Positions 11,647 to 24,700 of a DNA stretch of 64,000 nt are shown one piece after another. Below the pieces are notes generated by a model that searched no databases, was not told the DNA's origin, and worked only from the letters and a program-made list of their open reading frames with translations. Origin of the DNA: Gentiana macrophylla (taxonomy: Eukaryota > Streptophyta > Magnoliopsida > Gentianales > Gentianaceae); assembly GCA_026214975.1 (NCBI GenBank), contig CM047810.1, positions 2,170,001-2,234,000 on the forward strand, read 5' to 3'. The translations under genes and the position numbers were made by a program. Numbering within the stretch: the stretch's first letter is position 1; each line of letters begins with the position of its first letter.

Positions 11647-12932
11647 TGGTATCAAAACCAGGTTCGCCGGCATAATCACCTCCGCCGATGACCACCGCAG
11701 CGTCTGAGGCTTCAACAGCTGCAGTAACCACCACAGCTGCTGAAGTAGCATCGTCCTTGCCACAGAGCACTCAAATAAGAGCTTATTCTGCTTCAGCTAC
11801 TTTAGGATATTGATTCACTCATGGTTCTCTGTCAAGTCTCGCCGGAGCAACGCCGACTGGTATTCCGACTTCGGTTCTGTTTGGAGCTACTACCTTTGCA
11901 CCCATAAGTTACATGCAGCAAGGTTTTATTCCAGAATCCAGTCTTCCTCATATATCAGGTTTGAGCTTTGGTAGATTGGATAACAATCCACTGTTCTTTA
12001 GCACTGGTTTTCCCACCTTACCACCTGCACCTAATCTTAGCTCGTTTAATTCTCTGGGGAGCTCATCCATGTCGAATATGCCGTTCACTGGAAATCTGAA
12101 TCAGGTTTGCAGTGTAAAATTAGACCGATCTAATTATCTGTTGTGGAAATCAACAGTTCTGCCTATTATTAGAGGTCACCGTCTGGAGAGTCATGTTCTT
12201 GGTGAAGAAATGCATCCCAGACTGGGTTCAAACTCTCTATCTGTGTCACCTTCACCGTTTCAACGACCACAGACTGCTGAAGAATGGAGTGTCACTGATC
12301 AGTTACTAATAGGATGGTTAATGAGTTTTATGACCACTGAAGCTTTACAAGAGGTGGTTGGATGTAAATCTGCTAGAGAAATCTGGATAACACTTGAGAC
12401 CTTGTTTAACAGACAGGCAGAAGCTAGAATGTTGGAGTACAAGAGTGCCTTGACTAGAGCCACCAAAGGATCAAAATCTATGGCAGATTATTTGGCACAG
12501 ATGAAGTCATATTCAGACAACTTAGCTACTGCTGGATACCCTATATCCAAATCTGAGCTAATCCTGGCTACACTTGGTGGACTTGATAAGGAATATGAAA
12601 GGCTTCTAGCTAGGTTTAATGGTGGTATTAGCAGTGATAATCATGGAGGACCAGTTGCTAATTATGCTAGCAATAGCCATCCTAGGTCTAATTACACTCC
12701 AAGACCTGGAAACTCTTCCAACAACAGCAATAGAGGAAGGGGTGGTATAAATAACAGAGGTAGAGGTGGAGGAAGGAACTCAAATAACAGCAACTCTTCC
12801 AACAGACTTGTGTGTCAATTGTGTGGCAAGAGTGGGCACATAGTTACTGCATGCTGGCACAGATTTGAGCAGGGAGTTGTTATGATGTGTCTGTACCCTA
12901 AAACTTGGATCATAAGCCTGGCTGCCACCTGA
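11647..12932 (+). mobile_element. truncated Copia retrotransposon: PBS-like site plus gag
   Basis: TGGTATCAAAACC at 11648 resembles the initiator-tRNA-Met primer site (TGGTATCAGAGC) of Copia elements. The gag frame opens at ATG 11688, is interrupted by a TGA at 11811-11813 and continues in the same frame to 12932. It has the Copia gag fold: 'LDRSNYLLWKSTVLPIIRG' near the start, 'EIWITLETLFNRQ', a Gly/Asn/Arg-rich linker and a CCHC knuckle 'CQLCGKSGHIVTACW' (C-x2-C-x4-H-x4-C). Protease, integrase and RT are missing; the sequence changes character just after the knuckle at about 12900. Not related closely to the element in ARP9. Confidence 0.85.
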
Positions 12933-13269
12933 CTACATGCAGTTGCGGCTTGACAGTGAACCTAGAGTCTCAAGAGTTTCTTCGTTTTTATGTGTTTATC
13001 TCATTTTGTGATTGTCAGAATGTCTCGCTAAAGTTGGGTTACAACCAGCTGCGGAGTAGTTTTCTAACCTTGTTTTTGTTTGCAGGAAAAATCCGAGAAC
13101 GTGAAACAATCAGTTTCACCTTACTTTCTGAACTAGTCACCATGCAACCTATGTTAGAGTGATACTTCGATGCTAAGCCGATTTCATATACATCTTGGGA
13201 CATTGAGATGCAAGTCATGGCGTCAAAAGAAAAGGCAAATACGAAGAAGAGAGGATGCATATGCGGCAA

Positions 13270-13560
13270 GAAGAGCTAGTACAAGAAAAAAGGCTTTTGA
13301 CGGCATAAGTAAAAAAAATATTAGCGGCGCACATAGTGTCTTTGCAAAGTTCAATGCCGCTAAAAGTTTAAAGTAATCGGCGGCATGGAGTTGTGCGCCA
13401 TTCATACTATTATTGATGACTTTACGTGGCGGGTCGCTAATTCCACTATTGGCAGTTAACGATGCGTGCCGTTGATGCTATTATTGGCAGCTCATGTTGT
13501 GTGCCACCAAAATGAATGATATATTAACAGCAGCGTGCATACGTGTGCCACCAAAATGAA
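13270..13560. mobile_element. CACTA-like terminal and subterminal repeats (remnant)
   Basis: 'CTAGTACAAGAAAAAAGGC' at 13275 resembles the CACTACAAGAAAA terminal repeat of plant CACTA (En/Spm) elements. After it come short GC-rich units in both directions: 'TTTTGACGGCATAAG', 'TTAGCGGCGCACATAGTG', 'GTGTGCCACCAAAATGAATG' twice (13499 and 13538). Such subterminal units are typical of CACTA ends. No transposase is present, and the other end was not located. The sequence 12930-13270 may belong to the same element; it carries an acceptor-like TTTGCAG near 13079. Confidence 0.5.
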
Positions 13561-13587
13561 TGATAAATTCATGTGAACAAGAATTTC

Positions 13588-13765
13588 TCTACGTTTAAAC
13601 GTAAGGAATCCTTACGTTCCTTACGTTTAAATGTAAGGATCTTTACGTTTAAACGTAAGGAATCTGTGTTGAGTGCTTTTTGTATGAGATTTGGTTTGAA
13701 TTTCCTTACGTTTGGACGTAAGGATACTTACGTTTGAATGTAGAAATCCTTACGTTTACCTGATT
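13588..13765. repeat. cluster of palindromes built on CTTACGTTTAAACGTAAG
   Basis: At least four palindromic words: TACGTTTAAACGTA (13590-13603), a near-palindrome at 13619-13638, TTACGTTTAAACGTAA (13643-13658) and CCTTACGTTTGGACGTAAGG (13704-13723), plus half sites up to 13763. Likely the subterminal part of a DNA transposon or a hairpin-forming repeat; no gene. Confidence 0.75.
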
Positions 13766-15150
13766 TTCTATGTCAGAAAAGGCATGACCTGATTTGCAAG
13801 TGTCAGGTCTGACACAACTTGATTTTCTAATTTCTGGTATTTTTTTCTTTTCATTTTTGCTTCTGTCAAATGTGGAGACGGCTAGGTGCATGATCCCAGA
13901 AAATCATTTTTTTTTTAGAAGGTTTAAAAAAAAAAGATTTGAGAGGTCCTAATTTTTCTTTATAAGTAACAATTTTTTTTAGAGAGTTCATGAACTAAGC
14001 CCGGATCCGCCCCTGCGTCGATGTGGGTTGGGACTAAAATGTTGTAGAAAATGATACCATGCGTTAATGTTTTCGCTTATTTCGATGTTTTTATAAATCT
14101 TTTTTTTTTAAAAGAAAAAAAAAATCTATATCTATATCTACCGTCAAAAAAAATCTATATCTATATTCATAAATAAAAGTGTTTTCTACCCTCGGTGTTT
14201 TTCCCGATGTTTTCTTCCATTTTAATTTTTTTAATGTTAATTAAATATTAATAAACATAATAAATCACGCAAACTCATCTCAGATCAAAAAGAAAAGGCA
14301 TGGCAATCCTATCAAAAATGAAAAGCACGGCAATCTTTTTTTTTTTGGTTTTGAAAAACATCTTTTTTTTATTTAATAAGCAAATCTCATCTTAATCCAT
14401 ATTTTTTAATTTAGTTTTTATTTTATAATATTAAAGTGTGTATTATACATATCTTTTTCCAATTTTTTACAATTTAAATTATATTATTATATTATAGCTA
14501 TTAAATATCTTATTTTACTTTTTAAACATGTCAAAATAAAAAACTACAATGAAAAACGTACATTAATTACTTTCCCACTCCTTTTATTTTTTTAATTTAA
14601 ATCTTATCTTATAGTTATTGTACTTTTAAATAATGTCAAATTTAAAATTATAATAACATGAAATTTTATACAATTTCTAATTAGTCTATGACTATTGGCA
14701 ATCATATTATAAATATTAACTAAAAAATAAAAATAAAATATGATTATATCAAATGATAGCATAAAACATTTAATATTGCTTTTTTCATGATGTGTATTTA
14801 TGCTTTTAAAAACTCTCTATCTATGCAATTTACACCGTGAAAATTATAACCATCTCACATTGAAATCAACTATAGAATTAATTTAAAGGTTGAAATCGGA
14901 ATGTATAGTATAATTGATCAAGTATGCGAACATTATAAGAGGCATGGAGACATTGATCGGAATGTTTTATAAGAGGCCTTAAGACTAAAATGAAGTCTAT
15001 GGTGAGATTGATGAAGCCCGGAGACATTGATGTTGTCATATGTCAGGAATGTATTATAATGGCATTGAATGACATGCATGTACATAAAAATTTCTCTAAC
15101 CCTAGCCAGTCGATCTAAGTTCCTCATTCATCACTAAGGTGAATGATAAA
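13766..15150. other. AT-rich spacer
   Basis: Very AT-rich with long T runs and a short 'CTATATCTATAT' repeat near 14125-14165. No domain found. From about 15000 the sequence leads into the gypsy remnant. Confidence 0.45.
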
Positions 15151-17525
15151 ATACCTAACACTGACAATAAACCAATGGTGCATAGGGCAAATACTCTTAT
15201 GAAGTTGCAGAAAAAGAGGGCCTTTGGGTTATGTTTCAGGTGTGATGAAAAATACACCCGTGGCCAAGTGTGCAAGCGGAAGAACATACACTTTCGAGTA
15301 CCCGAGGATGATGGAGTTTTGGGAGGGATTGCAGTGTGACAGAACCAAATCACCCTATGTTAATCACGGTAGTAGATGGAAACACAGAATGGTGAGTGAA
15401 TTTAAGTGTCCTAACAAGATGTGAGATTGTTCAAGTTGAGAGGTTGTGACATTGTATTAGGAAGGATTGGATGAAATTGTACAATACTATGGTCTTTGAC
15501 TTCAACCAACGGAGGTGGTTTTCACTAACGAGGGAGAACAAATTAAGCAAAGAAGTTACGCATAAAAGATCAACTGAAGACGATCAATTGCAAAAGCTTT
15601 ACTAAGAAATCGAGAAATGGGGCCTATAGACTCTTGGGAGCCTCACTTTGATACATGAACATACTCGAGTCAAGTGCCCGGTGAACAAACTCATGTCCTG
15701 AAGAGTGTCATGCGAGGTGTTTGCAAATTCCCAATGATTGCCACCAATGAGGGGCTATGAGCATACCGTAACTTTAAATGAAAGTGTTGAACTCAGAAAA
15801 CTATAAACTTATAGGTATGCTCATTGTCAGAAGGATGAAATAGAGCAATTGGTGGGTCGAATTATACAACGGGGGATTATACAAATAGCCCATTTTCTCC
15901 TTATGAAAAAGAAAGATGAAACCTGGAGATGTTTTGTGGATTACAAAAGGTTGAATGACTTGATTGACAAAGATATATACCATAGTCCCTTAATTGATGA
16001 ATTGTTGGACAAGTTTGAGAGTCTATGGTATTTTTGTAAAATAAACTTAAGGTCTGGATTCCATCAGAACGATGAATGAGGATGATGTCCAAAAGACTGT
16101 TGTTGTGACTCATCATGACCAATTTGAATTCAAAGTGATGGCACATAAGTATGAATGAAATGCTGAGACCTTACTTGAGGAAGTTTGTGTTGGTATTTTT
16201 TTATGACATCTTAATCTTCGGCCCTGACATGGATTCCCACATATAACATCTTAAAGTGCTTATAGAAGTTTTGATTAAAAACCAATACGATGCTAAATTA
16301 TCCAAATGCTCTTTTGGACAAACCAAGGTGGAATACTTGGTCCATATCATGCACGAGGGTGAAGTGCATGCTGGCCCAAGCTAGATTCAAGCTATGTTAG
16401 ATTGGCCCCAACCCCATAATGTGACTGTACTGAGGGGTTTTTGGGTATAACATCTTTCTATAGGATATTTGTGCCTTATTATAAAATTATTGCTAAACAC
16501 TTGAATGACAGTAACTCAAGAAATATGGGCTTTGCTTGTCATAGAGTGTCTCAAAAGCATACTAGAGACACAAATAGGCCATGTGCAAATCATTAGTACT
16601 TGTCTTACCATATTTGGAATTCCATTTTGCATTGAAACATATGAATGTGGCAAAGGATTAGGGGCTATTTTACAACAAAACAAGAAACATGTGCTTATCT
16701 AAGCGAGCCTTCATCTCTAAGGAGATGAGGTTGTTCCTCAATGAGAAGGAACTCTAGCGATCCTCAAGGTAGTAACCAAATGGAAGCCATATATTCAAGG
16801 CTGAGGCCTTGTCATCGAAAACTAATCAACGGAGTCCAAGTTCATTCGGATCCAAGAGGGCCACTACAACACCACATCAAAAAAGGGTGACCAAGTTACT
16901 TGGGTTGAATATCACTATTGAGTACAAAAAGAGAAGTGATAATAGCATCTGATGTCTTGTCCACGAAAAGTCATGTCGAGGGACAATTGTGTGTTGTGAG
17001 CATAGTATCACCTAATTGGATGCAAGAAATAACTTTCAGCTACAACCTAACGGTTGAGGAAAAATTCAAGGCACTGATGATTAGTCTTTGCACCAAGGAT
17101 TCTTAAATACAAATAGTGGATATATGTATGAGCCATGGAGGTTTTGAGATCCAAATTGATAGATTGCACTCAAGCCCCATATGAGGTCATTCAAGGGTCA
17201 TGGCTGTTATAGCAGGATTAAGTGACTGTTGTATTTGCCGCAACTTAAAAAGGATGTTTAGGAAATGATACAAAAGTGTATTACTTGTCAGCATTGCAAG
17301 AGTCTATATGATAAACTTCAAGAACTACTCCGCCACTACTAATCCCTCACAGGCATGATCCCAACTCAACATGGATTTTACGGATGGATTGCTTAAGTCT
17401 GAAGACAAGGAAGTCATCATGGTAGTAGTGGACATGCAGACGAAATTCAACCACTTTATTCCACATGAGAATAAGAGGCAGATAGCATCACAAAAGCATG
17501 GAATAAAGCATGAATGATACATAAA
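15150..17525 (+). mobile_element. decayed Ty3/gypsy retrotransposon, gag knuckle to integrase
   Basis: Fragments follow the Ty3/gypsy order on the plus strand. A gag zinc knuckle in 'FGLCFRCDEKYTRGQVCK' lies at 15229-15282. RT starts near 15830 with 'RIIQRGIIQ', then 'FLLMKKKDETWRCFVDYKRL' (15895-15954) and 'SLWYFCKINLRSGFHQ'. Thumb and RNase H pieces follow: 'AMLDWPQPHNVT'-like near 16390, 'HYNTTSKKVTKLLGLN' near 16862-16910. An integrase core piece, 'NMDFTDGLLKSEDKEVIMV', starts at 17370. Many frameshifts and stops separate them, and no LTR or chromodomain was recognised. An old, dead copy. Confidence 0.85.
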
Positions 17526-18057
17526 TGATCAAAATAAAGATACTTTAAATTAATTTGTACGCTATTTACTCGTACGGTTAGTTTTGTCCAAGAATAATTA
17601 TAACTCAATAGTAATCATGTGACACAATTAATGATTATTTGTTTTATTAATAAATTTGACTGACAGTAAATTATTTAACAATAGAGTATGTGCAGTTGTA
17701 ATTGAATGTTAGTATAAATATAAACATAATTGAAACATCACACTATTATTTGGAAACATAATACATGATTTTATAACTAAAGAAACTTATAATAAAAAAA
17801 GCTTATCATATTTGAAAGAATGAAAAAGTAACATGGCGACTTTGATTCAATGCATACGGGTAGGATAATTAAATTAATTCTACCAAGCGTAAAATTATTC
17901 TTAACAATTGTCATTATTTAATATATATTTTTGTTTATGTATTTTTTGGCTGGATAACATATATTTATTTTATAAATTAAACGAATAATCAAGAATATAT
18001 GTAATATTAAAAATAATAAATAAGTCTAACACGTGCGAAACACGTGTATTTTGCTAG
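17526..18057 (+). mobile_element. probable non-autonomous Helitron, 3' terminus
   Basis: The sequence ends at 18054-18057 with CTAG followed by T. Six bases upstream lies a hairpin: stem ACACGTG (18029-18035), loop CGAAA, stem CACGTGT (18041-18047). A short stem-loop just before CTRR, inserted next to T, is the diagnostic Helitron 3' end. The 5' end (A then TC) could not be fixed; the AT-rich stretch back to about 17530, which lacks gypsy homology, is the likely body. No Rep/helicase coding. Confidence 0.6.
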
Positions 18058-18784
18058 TAAAAATATATTTGGTAACATAATGTTGGATATAACCTTAATA
18101 TATGGAATTTTGGAAAAGTTTTAACAAACTATATGTATTCCGCAATGGAGGTACTATATTATATGGAAATGAGATCTCTACTATCACAACATTCACCCTA
18201 AATGTTTAGATCTGAAATATTAAAAAAGAATTTGAATACATCAAAACGACGTGTTATTATAGTCACAACATGCACATATAAATGGTTAAGGTCCAAAATA
18301 TTAAAAATTTAAATTAAATACATAAAAAAACTATATTTTGGGGTATGTTTTCCCATATATTGCTCTGTGTATTATACTATAGAGAATTTTATATTGTATC
18401 ATATGAATGATTCTGGATTTCCCCATAGTCTACAATGTCTTGCATCGTCAAGTGTGGTAGAAACAATATCGTTTTAACACTTTACTTATCATGAAACAAC
18501 GTCATTTTAACTTTTCCACGAAGGCATGCGGTATTTTTAGACCATTTCTTTTGACGAAGCATTTATAGAAGATTTGAATAAGAGATTTTTTATAATACAA
18601 ATTAAACACTATTTTATCTTTTAGAGAATGGAGTCTCCATCAACGACACATTCTTAAGAATCTCTAAATGCTCAACCATTATCAGTAGTCTAGACTGTCT
18701 ATTAGTGAATCTGCACATGTGACAGGTGTCTAACTCGTTGCTGCTCCCTGCTGTAAAATCTTCTGGAAGTGTTTCTTCTCCGAC
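18058..18784. other. ARP9 upstream region
   Basis: AT-rich spacer, then the presumed promoter and 5' UTR of ARP9. No clear TATA box at the right distance was singled out. Confidence 0.4.
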
Positions 18785-21700
18785 ATGGTAACTAAATTCA
18801 AACTTTCACTAATTTTTGTAAAATTGGTGTCATTCTTCTTCGGTTTCTACCTTTGATTTTGCAGGATTACCTGAAAACCGTGGTCCCTTCTCAACTTCTT
18901 ACTGAACGTGGCTCTTCTCTTGTTGTCATCAATCCAGGTCCCTTCTCAACTAGCTACTTTTAGTTTTCTGCTTATTTTTTGGAGTGAAAATTGCCCTCTT
19001 CTCTGTACTTTTCCCTAGTAATTCCTGGGTTGTTTTTAACTTGAATACGAGGGCGTTTGATACATTTTAGCTATTGTATCCTTATGCTCCCCTTCAATTT
19101 CGGGTTTTAGGGTCTGCAAATATAAGAATTGGATTGGCTCAGCAAGACACTCCACTCAGCATCCCTCATTGTATTGCTAGACGAATCGCTGGGTTCAATC
19201 AATTTTCCAAGAAACACGTTCAAGACCAGGTCTTTTGAGTTTTTTTAGCTGGATCAATACAATTTTCGTTAATGTTTTTACTGTGCTTTATACATGTTTG
19301 ATTTGTTATTAGAAGTTTTTCTCTTTAGCTTGATCTCCTAGTTGTGTGCTTTTGTTTCTTCAGGGACTTAATTCTCAAGTTACCACAGCACAGTATATGG
19401 AACGAGAAAAAGCATACGACATTGTAAATCATGAATCATTTTATATCAAGTTCATCTGTTCTGATTTTTTTTTGAGGGCAAGTTTATCTGTTCTGATTTG
19501 CACTATGGATTTTCTCATGGCTTTCAGTTTTCTTTTGTCAGATTGCTTCACTGTTGAAAATTCCATTTCTAGATGAAGAGGTTCCAAATGATGCGTATTC
19601 TCGTAAGGTAAAATTGATATCTTCTTTCTTGGATATAATCTTTTGGCCTGAGACGCATGACGTCCCTTGTACCTCAATAGGGACCATCAGCTAATGGGTA
19701 TCCTTAATTTGTATCTTGCAATATGTTCACTACACTCTTTGCATCACAAAGAGAGTTTGCATGGGTTGGCTTTTTTTGTGGATCCGTTTCTTGAATACCT
19801 TTTTGTAGATTCTTAATCTAGTCTTTCGTCCTAATTCTTTTTGTTGATCCTGAGAACACAAAATTGGCATGCAGATGGGCCGTGTTGATGCATATCCTGC
19901 ACATAATAACAAGAAAGAATCAGCCCTAACATGGACTGATGTGTTTGAGAAGAGTACCCAATCATCCTCTACCTTGAGTAAGTTGTTCTACATTCTGCAA
20001 GCTCAGAAGTTCTCTTTTTGATGTCTGCCTAGTGCCTACTTCTTGTATTATGGTTTTGCAGGTCCCTTTGTGTCCTTATCATGTTTTTTGTTTTGCTTTG
20101 TATTGCCTTTTTTTTTGGATCTGCTTGGACGCGTTTTGGAAAATCTGTGTATTGGTTCTAGTTAGATTGTCCTGGGATTTTGATGTATCATTGCCACTGG
20201 CAGGCAACTTGTCAATTTATTTATACAACCGTTATTTAACCATTAAGGTTTTTGGCATCATTATCAGTTTTCTCCTCTACACCCTAATGTGTATATATAG
20301 GATCAGTTTTTCTCTGTCAATATCTCTGTGTAGAAATACCCAGCCATGTATGTTAATTTTTTTGTTCTTATCATTATTTGCTAGTTTACTCCTGCTAATA
20401 GTCGTTTCTTAGTAGTCCATAAAAAGGTTAGTTTTTGGTTTAGGTACACTTGAAATTTGATATTTCACAGAAATTTTGATTATTGGTCTTTCTACATGTT
20501 TGTTTTTCTTGGAATTCGCCTTTTTTTTTTTTGTGTGTGTGTTCTGATATCTCACTGTATTCACCTCTGAGTATTTTGTTTTAATTTGACAAAAAGTCCT
20601 CCACTGGTTTAGATACACCTAGTGAGTCACCAACTGGGGAGGACAGTAATGGTACCACCCGTATGGATCTTGTTGCTGCTGAACGAAGATATAAGGAGTT
20701 CATACTTGGAGAGGAAGCCTTGAGAATAGCTCCAAATGAACCATATAGCTTACACCGTCCACTGCGCAGGGGTCATCTTAATATCTCAGAATGTTATTCT
20801 ATGCAGCAAGTACGTTTTTGCTTTTTGTATGCACCTCTGCCTGCTGCTAGTAATATACTGTAGAAATGAGCAAGATAGGAGAGAAAAAGTATAAAACTCT
20901 TATTCAAGAACCTTATCGGGTTACACAAAGATCCCTTAGGATAAATAGAAAAAGGTCCTAACGGCTAGAAAAGAGAAAAAGCATCTAACGGCTAGTAACA
21001 GTGAATACTGGGCCATCTTGGTCCAGGAAAGAGAAAAGAGACAGCAAAGGCATTAGGATTAAACCAAAAGGTATTTAATCACTAAATAACAATAAAGGGA
21101 ATAAAATAAACAACATATTTCAACACTCCCCCTCAAGGTTGGGTGTGTAAATGTCAATGCATCCAAGCTTGTTGTGAAGATGTTGGAAAACTTGATTGTT
21201 GACTGACTTTGTAAGGAGGTCTCGCTATTTGATCTTTGGAGGGACATGAAGAAGAAAGAATGTCACCTTTGTCAATCTTTTCTCTAATGAAGTGCTGTCC
21301 CACTTCAACATGTTTAGTCTTGTCATGTTGAGTAGGATTTTCAAAAATGCAAAGCGGCGTAAATGTTGTCACACACAAAGCAGTTGTATAGGAGTAGGGA
21401 TAGAAATCCAATCTCACCATTAGTCTTCGATCCAAAGGCCTTCACAAATACCTAGGGCAAGTGCTCTCAATTCGATTCGCTTACTTAGACACCACATTAC
21501 GCTTCTTGCTCCTCCAAGTGACCAAGTTTCCCCAAATGTAGGTGCATGAACTGAGAGATAGATTTCCTATCAGTGATATCACTGGCATAATCAGCATCAG
21601 TATAGATTTTTACATCTCTTGAGCTATTCTTTTTGAACATCAACCCTTGCCCTGGATTTTTCTTCAGGAATCTGAGGAGAGTATACACAGCCTGCATGTG

Positions 21701-24700
21701 TTTCTCAGTTGGTTTGTGCATGAATTGACTGACCATTCCCACAGCAAAACTTATATCAGGTCTTGTATGGGATAGGTATATAAGTTTGCCAACCAATCTT
21801 TGATATCTCCCCTTGTCCACAAGGGGACTATCCTTTTCTTTTCCAAGTTTGAGACCTGGTTCCACAGGGGTGTTAGCAGGTTTGCACCCTAACATCCCTG
21901 TTTCTTTTAAGAGATCAAGGGTATATTTCCTTTGGGACATTGAGATACCATCTTTATTTCTGGCAATTTCCATTCCCAGAAAGTATTTGAGGGTACCTAA
22001 GTCTTTTACTTCAAACTCAGCCCCTAGAGAAGCCTTTATTCTTTTGATTTCCAGAAGATCATTTCCAGAGAGAATGATATCATCTACATAGACAACTAGG
22101 ATGGTCAGATTCCCAGGTCTAGTAGATTTGGTGAAAAGAGTGTGGTCAGAGTGGCATTGATGGAAGCCTTGACTGATCATAAACTTAGCAAACCTCCCAA
22201 ACCAAGCCCTGGGAGATTGTTTTAGTCCATAGAGGGACCTTTTTAGCATACAAACATCTCCCTTTCTTCCCAGGTTTTCAAAACCAGGAGGTAAGTTCAT
22301 GAACACTTCTTCTTTAAGATCACCATTCAAGAAAGCATTCTTGATGTCTAGTTGATCTGATTGCCAATCCATGTTTACGAAGAATGCTCATTAGGACTCT
22401 TATAGTATTTAACTTGGCCACAGGGGCAAAGGTTTCATAGTAGTCAATCCCATAGGATTGAGTGAAGCCTTTTGCAACAAGCCTGACCTTGTATCTATTT
22501 AGAGATCCATCAGCATTGCATTTAATGGTGAAAATCCATTTACACCCAACTGGTTTTTTTCCAGTGGGGAGTTTGGTAATTTCCCAGGTGCCATTTTTAT
22601 TGAGGGCATTCATTTCCTCATTTATGGCTCTCCTCCATTCAGGACACTTCATAGCCTCATGCACAGTTTTGGGAATTTGGATGGCATCCAAATTTCCTAT
22701 AAATGCATGGTACTTAGGTGTCAAGTGATCATAAGACACGAAATTGTAGATGGGGTGTGAAGTGCAGCTTCTTACCCCTTTTCTTTTTGCGATAGATTCC
22801 TCATTTATAGGATTATTAATCTCATGATCTCCAGAGGAGTCAGATTCATGATCATCATCTTGGGAAGTAGAGGAATTCCTTTGTTGTTCAGAGTTCGATT
22901 CTCCAGAAGATTGGTCATCTTCTGAAGTGTTAGGAGCAGGAATATCCTCTTGAGGATTTTGATCCTCTTGAGGATTTTGAGAGGTAGCTTTCCTTTTTCT
23001 GGAGTACACAATGATTTCATTTATGGGAATGTTCTCAGATTCATTAGCATTTCTTGTTCCAGTGGTTTCATAGGAGGGTTCATCATTCCTGAGTTATTCT
23101 CGGGTCACTCTCGATGAATCTGAGTGATCGATGAGTATTAGGTACATCGACTTGAGTTTCCTCGGATGTATGACTTTCAATATTCCATGTAGCATGAAAT
23201 TCTTGAAAGTTCTCCCCGAGGTTAGTGTAGAAAGGTTGTTCTTCATGAAGGTAACATCTTTAAATTATAGAACTTTCTTGTAGAGGCGCGTAACATTTGT
23301 ATCCATGTTGAAAGGGTGAGTATCCAACAAAGATGCATTTTATAGATCTAGGATCCAGCTTTTCCTCTATGTTGTGTATGGATATGTACAAAACTGGTAC
23401 AACCAAACACTTTTAGAGGTAAAGTGTTCAAGAGGTGTGAGTGAGGATAATTTTCAGTTAACACTTCAATAGGTGTTCTGAACTTTAAAACTCTTGAAGA
23501 CATTCTATTTATGAGATAGGTGGCAGTTAAGACGCCTCCCCCATGAACTTAGGCACTTTCATGGTGAACATGATGCTCTTGCCACTTCAAGAAGGTGTCT
23601 ATTTTTCTTTCAACCACCCCATTTTGTTGGGGGTATCCACACAAGAAGCGATGTGAGCAATTCCTTTTTGATGAAGAAAGATTTGAGATCTGCTTCTCAA
23701 AGTATTCTCTGCCATTATCGATTTTAACACCTTGATTTCGATATCAAATTGGTGTTTTATCATGGCAAAGAAATTTTTGAAGACAGCTTCCCAATTCGAC
23801 TTCTCTTTTAAGAGGAATAACCAAGTTATTCTCTTTGTGATCATCAATGAAACCGACAAACCACCTTTTGTCGGTGATGGTTTTTGTCTTTGAGGGCCCC
23901 ATATGTCACTTTGTGGATAAGTGTAAAGTGGTCTGTGAAGGTTGATAGGCGATCTTAGGAAACACAGATCGAGAATGTTTAGCAAGATGACAGACTTCAC
24001 AGTGAAAAGAATCAATAGATTTTCCATTAAATAAAGTAGGGTACAATTTCTTTAAATACATAAAATTTGGATGTCCTAGTCTATAATGAAGTAACATGAT
24101 GTTATTACAGCTAGGAGTAGAACCAATGCTATTAAAGCCTTTAGATAAAGACACATCAGGATAGGTCTTGAGAATGAAAAGTCCAGACACAACTTGTGAG
24201 ATCGCTAATCATTTCCTTCGATTCAAACCACAAAATTTGCAAACCATTAGTACAAAAATCACATTACAATGGGTGTCCTTAATGAACCTACTCACGAAAA
24301 GAAGGTTACATTCTGTTTAGTACAAACAGGACATCATTTAAGGTGATGTTTTTATCAATATAAACACTGCCAATCCCAGAGACTTGAGATACAGAACCAT
24401 CAGCTATCTTGACAAAGTGAGGTATTTTACATTTGGAAATAGAGGTAAAAACTTTAGGGTTTCCAGTCATATGGCTGGAGGCCCCAGAGTCAACAATCCA
24501 TAAATCTTTAAGACAGGAATTACTAGAGTAAGAAGATGCACACAGACCTGTGTTGGCTATGGAAGAACTGGTTTGACTGCCATTGTGTTGGGCAGACATA
24601 AGCCTCTTTAAAGCTTCAATTTGCTCAATACTGAAACTAGCATCAGACCTCTGTTCCTCCACAGTTGCACATTTCCCTGTGCTTTCTTGCCCCTGATTCT

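Noticed and set aside
20032..20412. Hydrophobic 126-codon open frame between ARP9 exons
   Set aside because: Lies wholly in ARP9 intron 6; T-rich intron sequence explains the hydrophobic residues.
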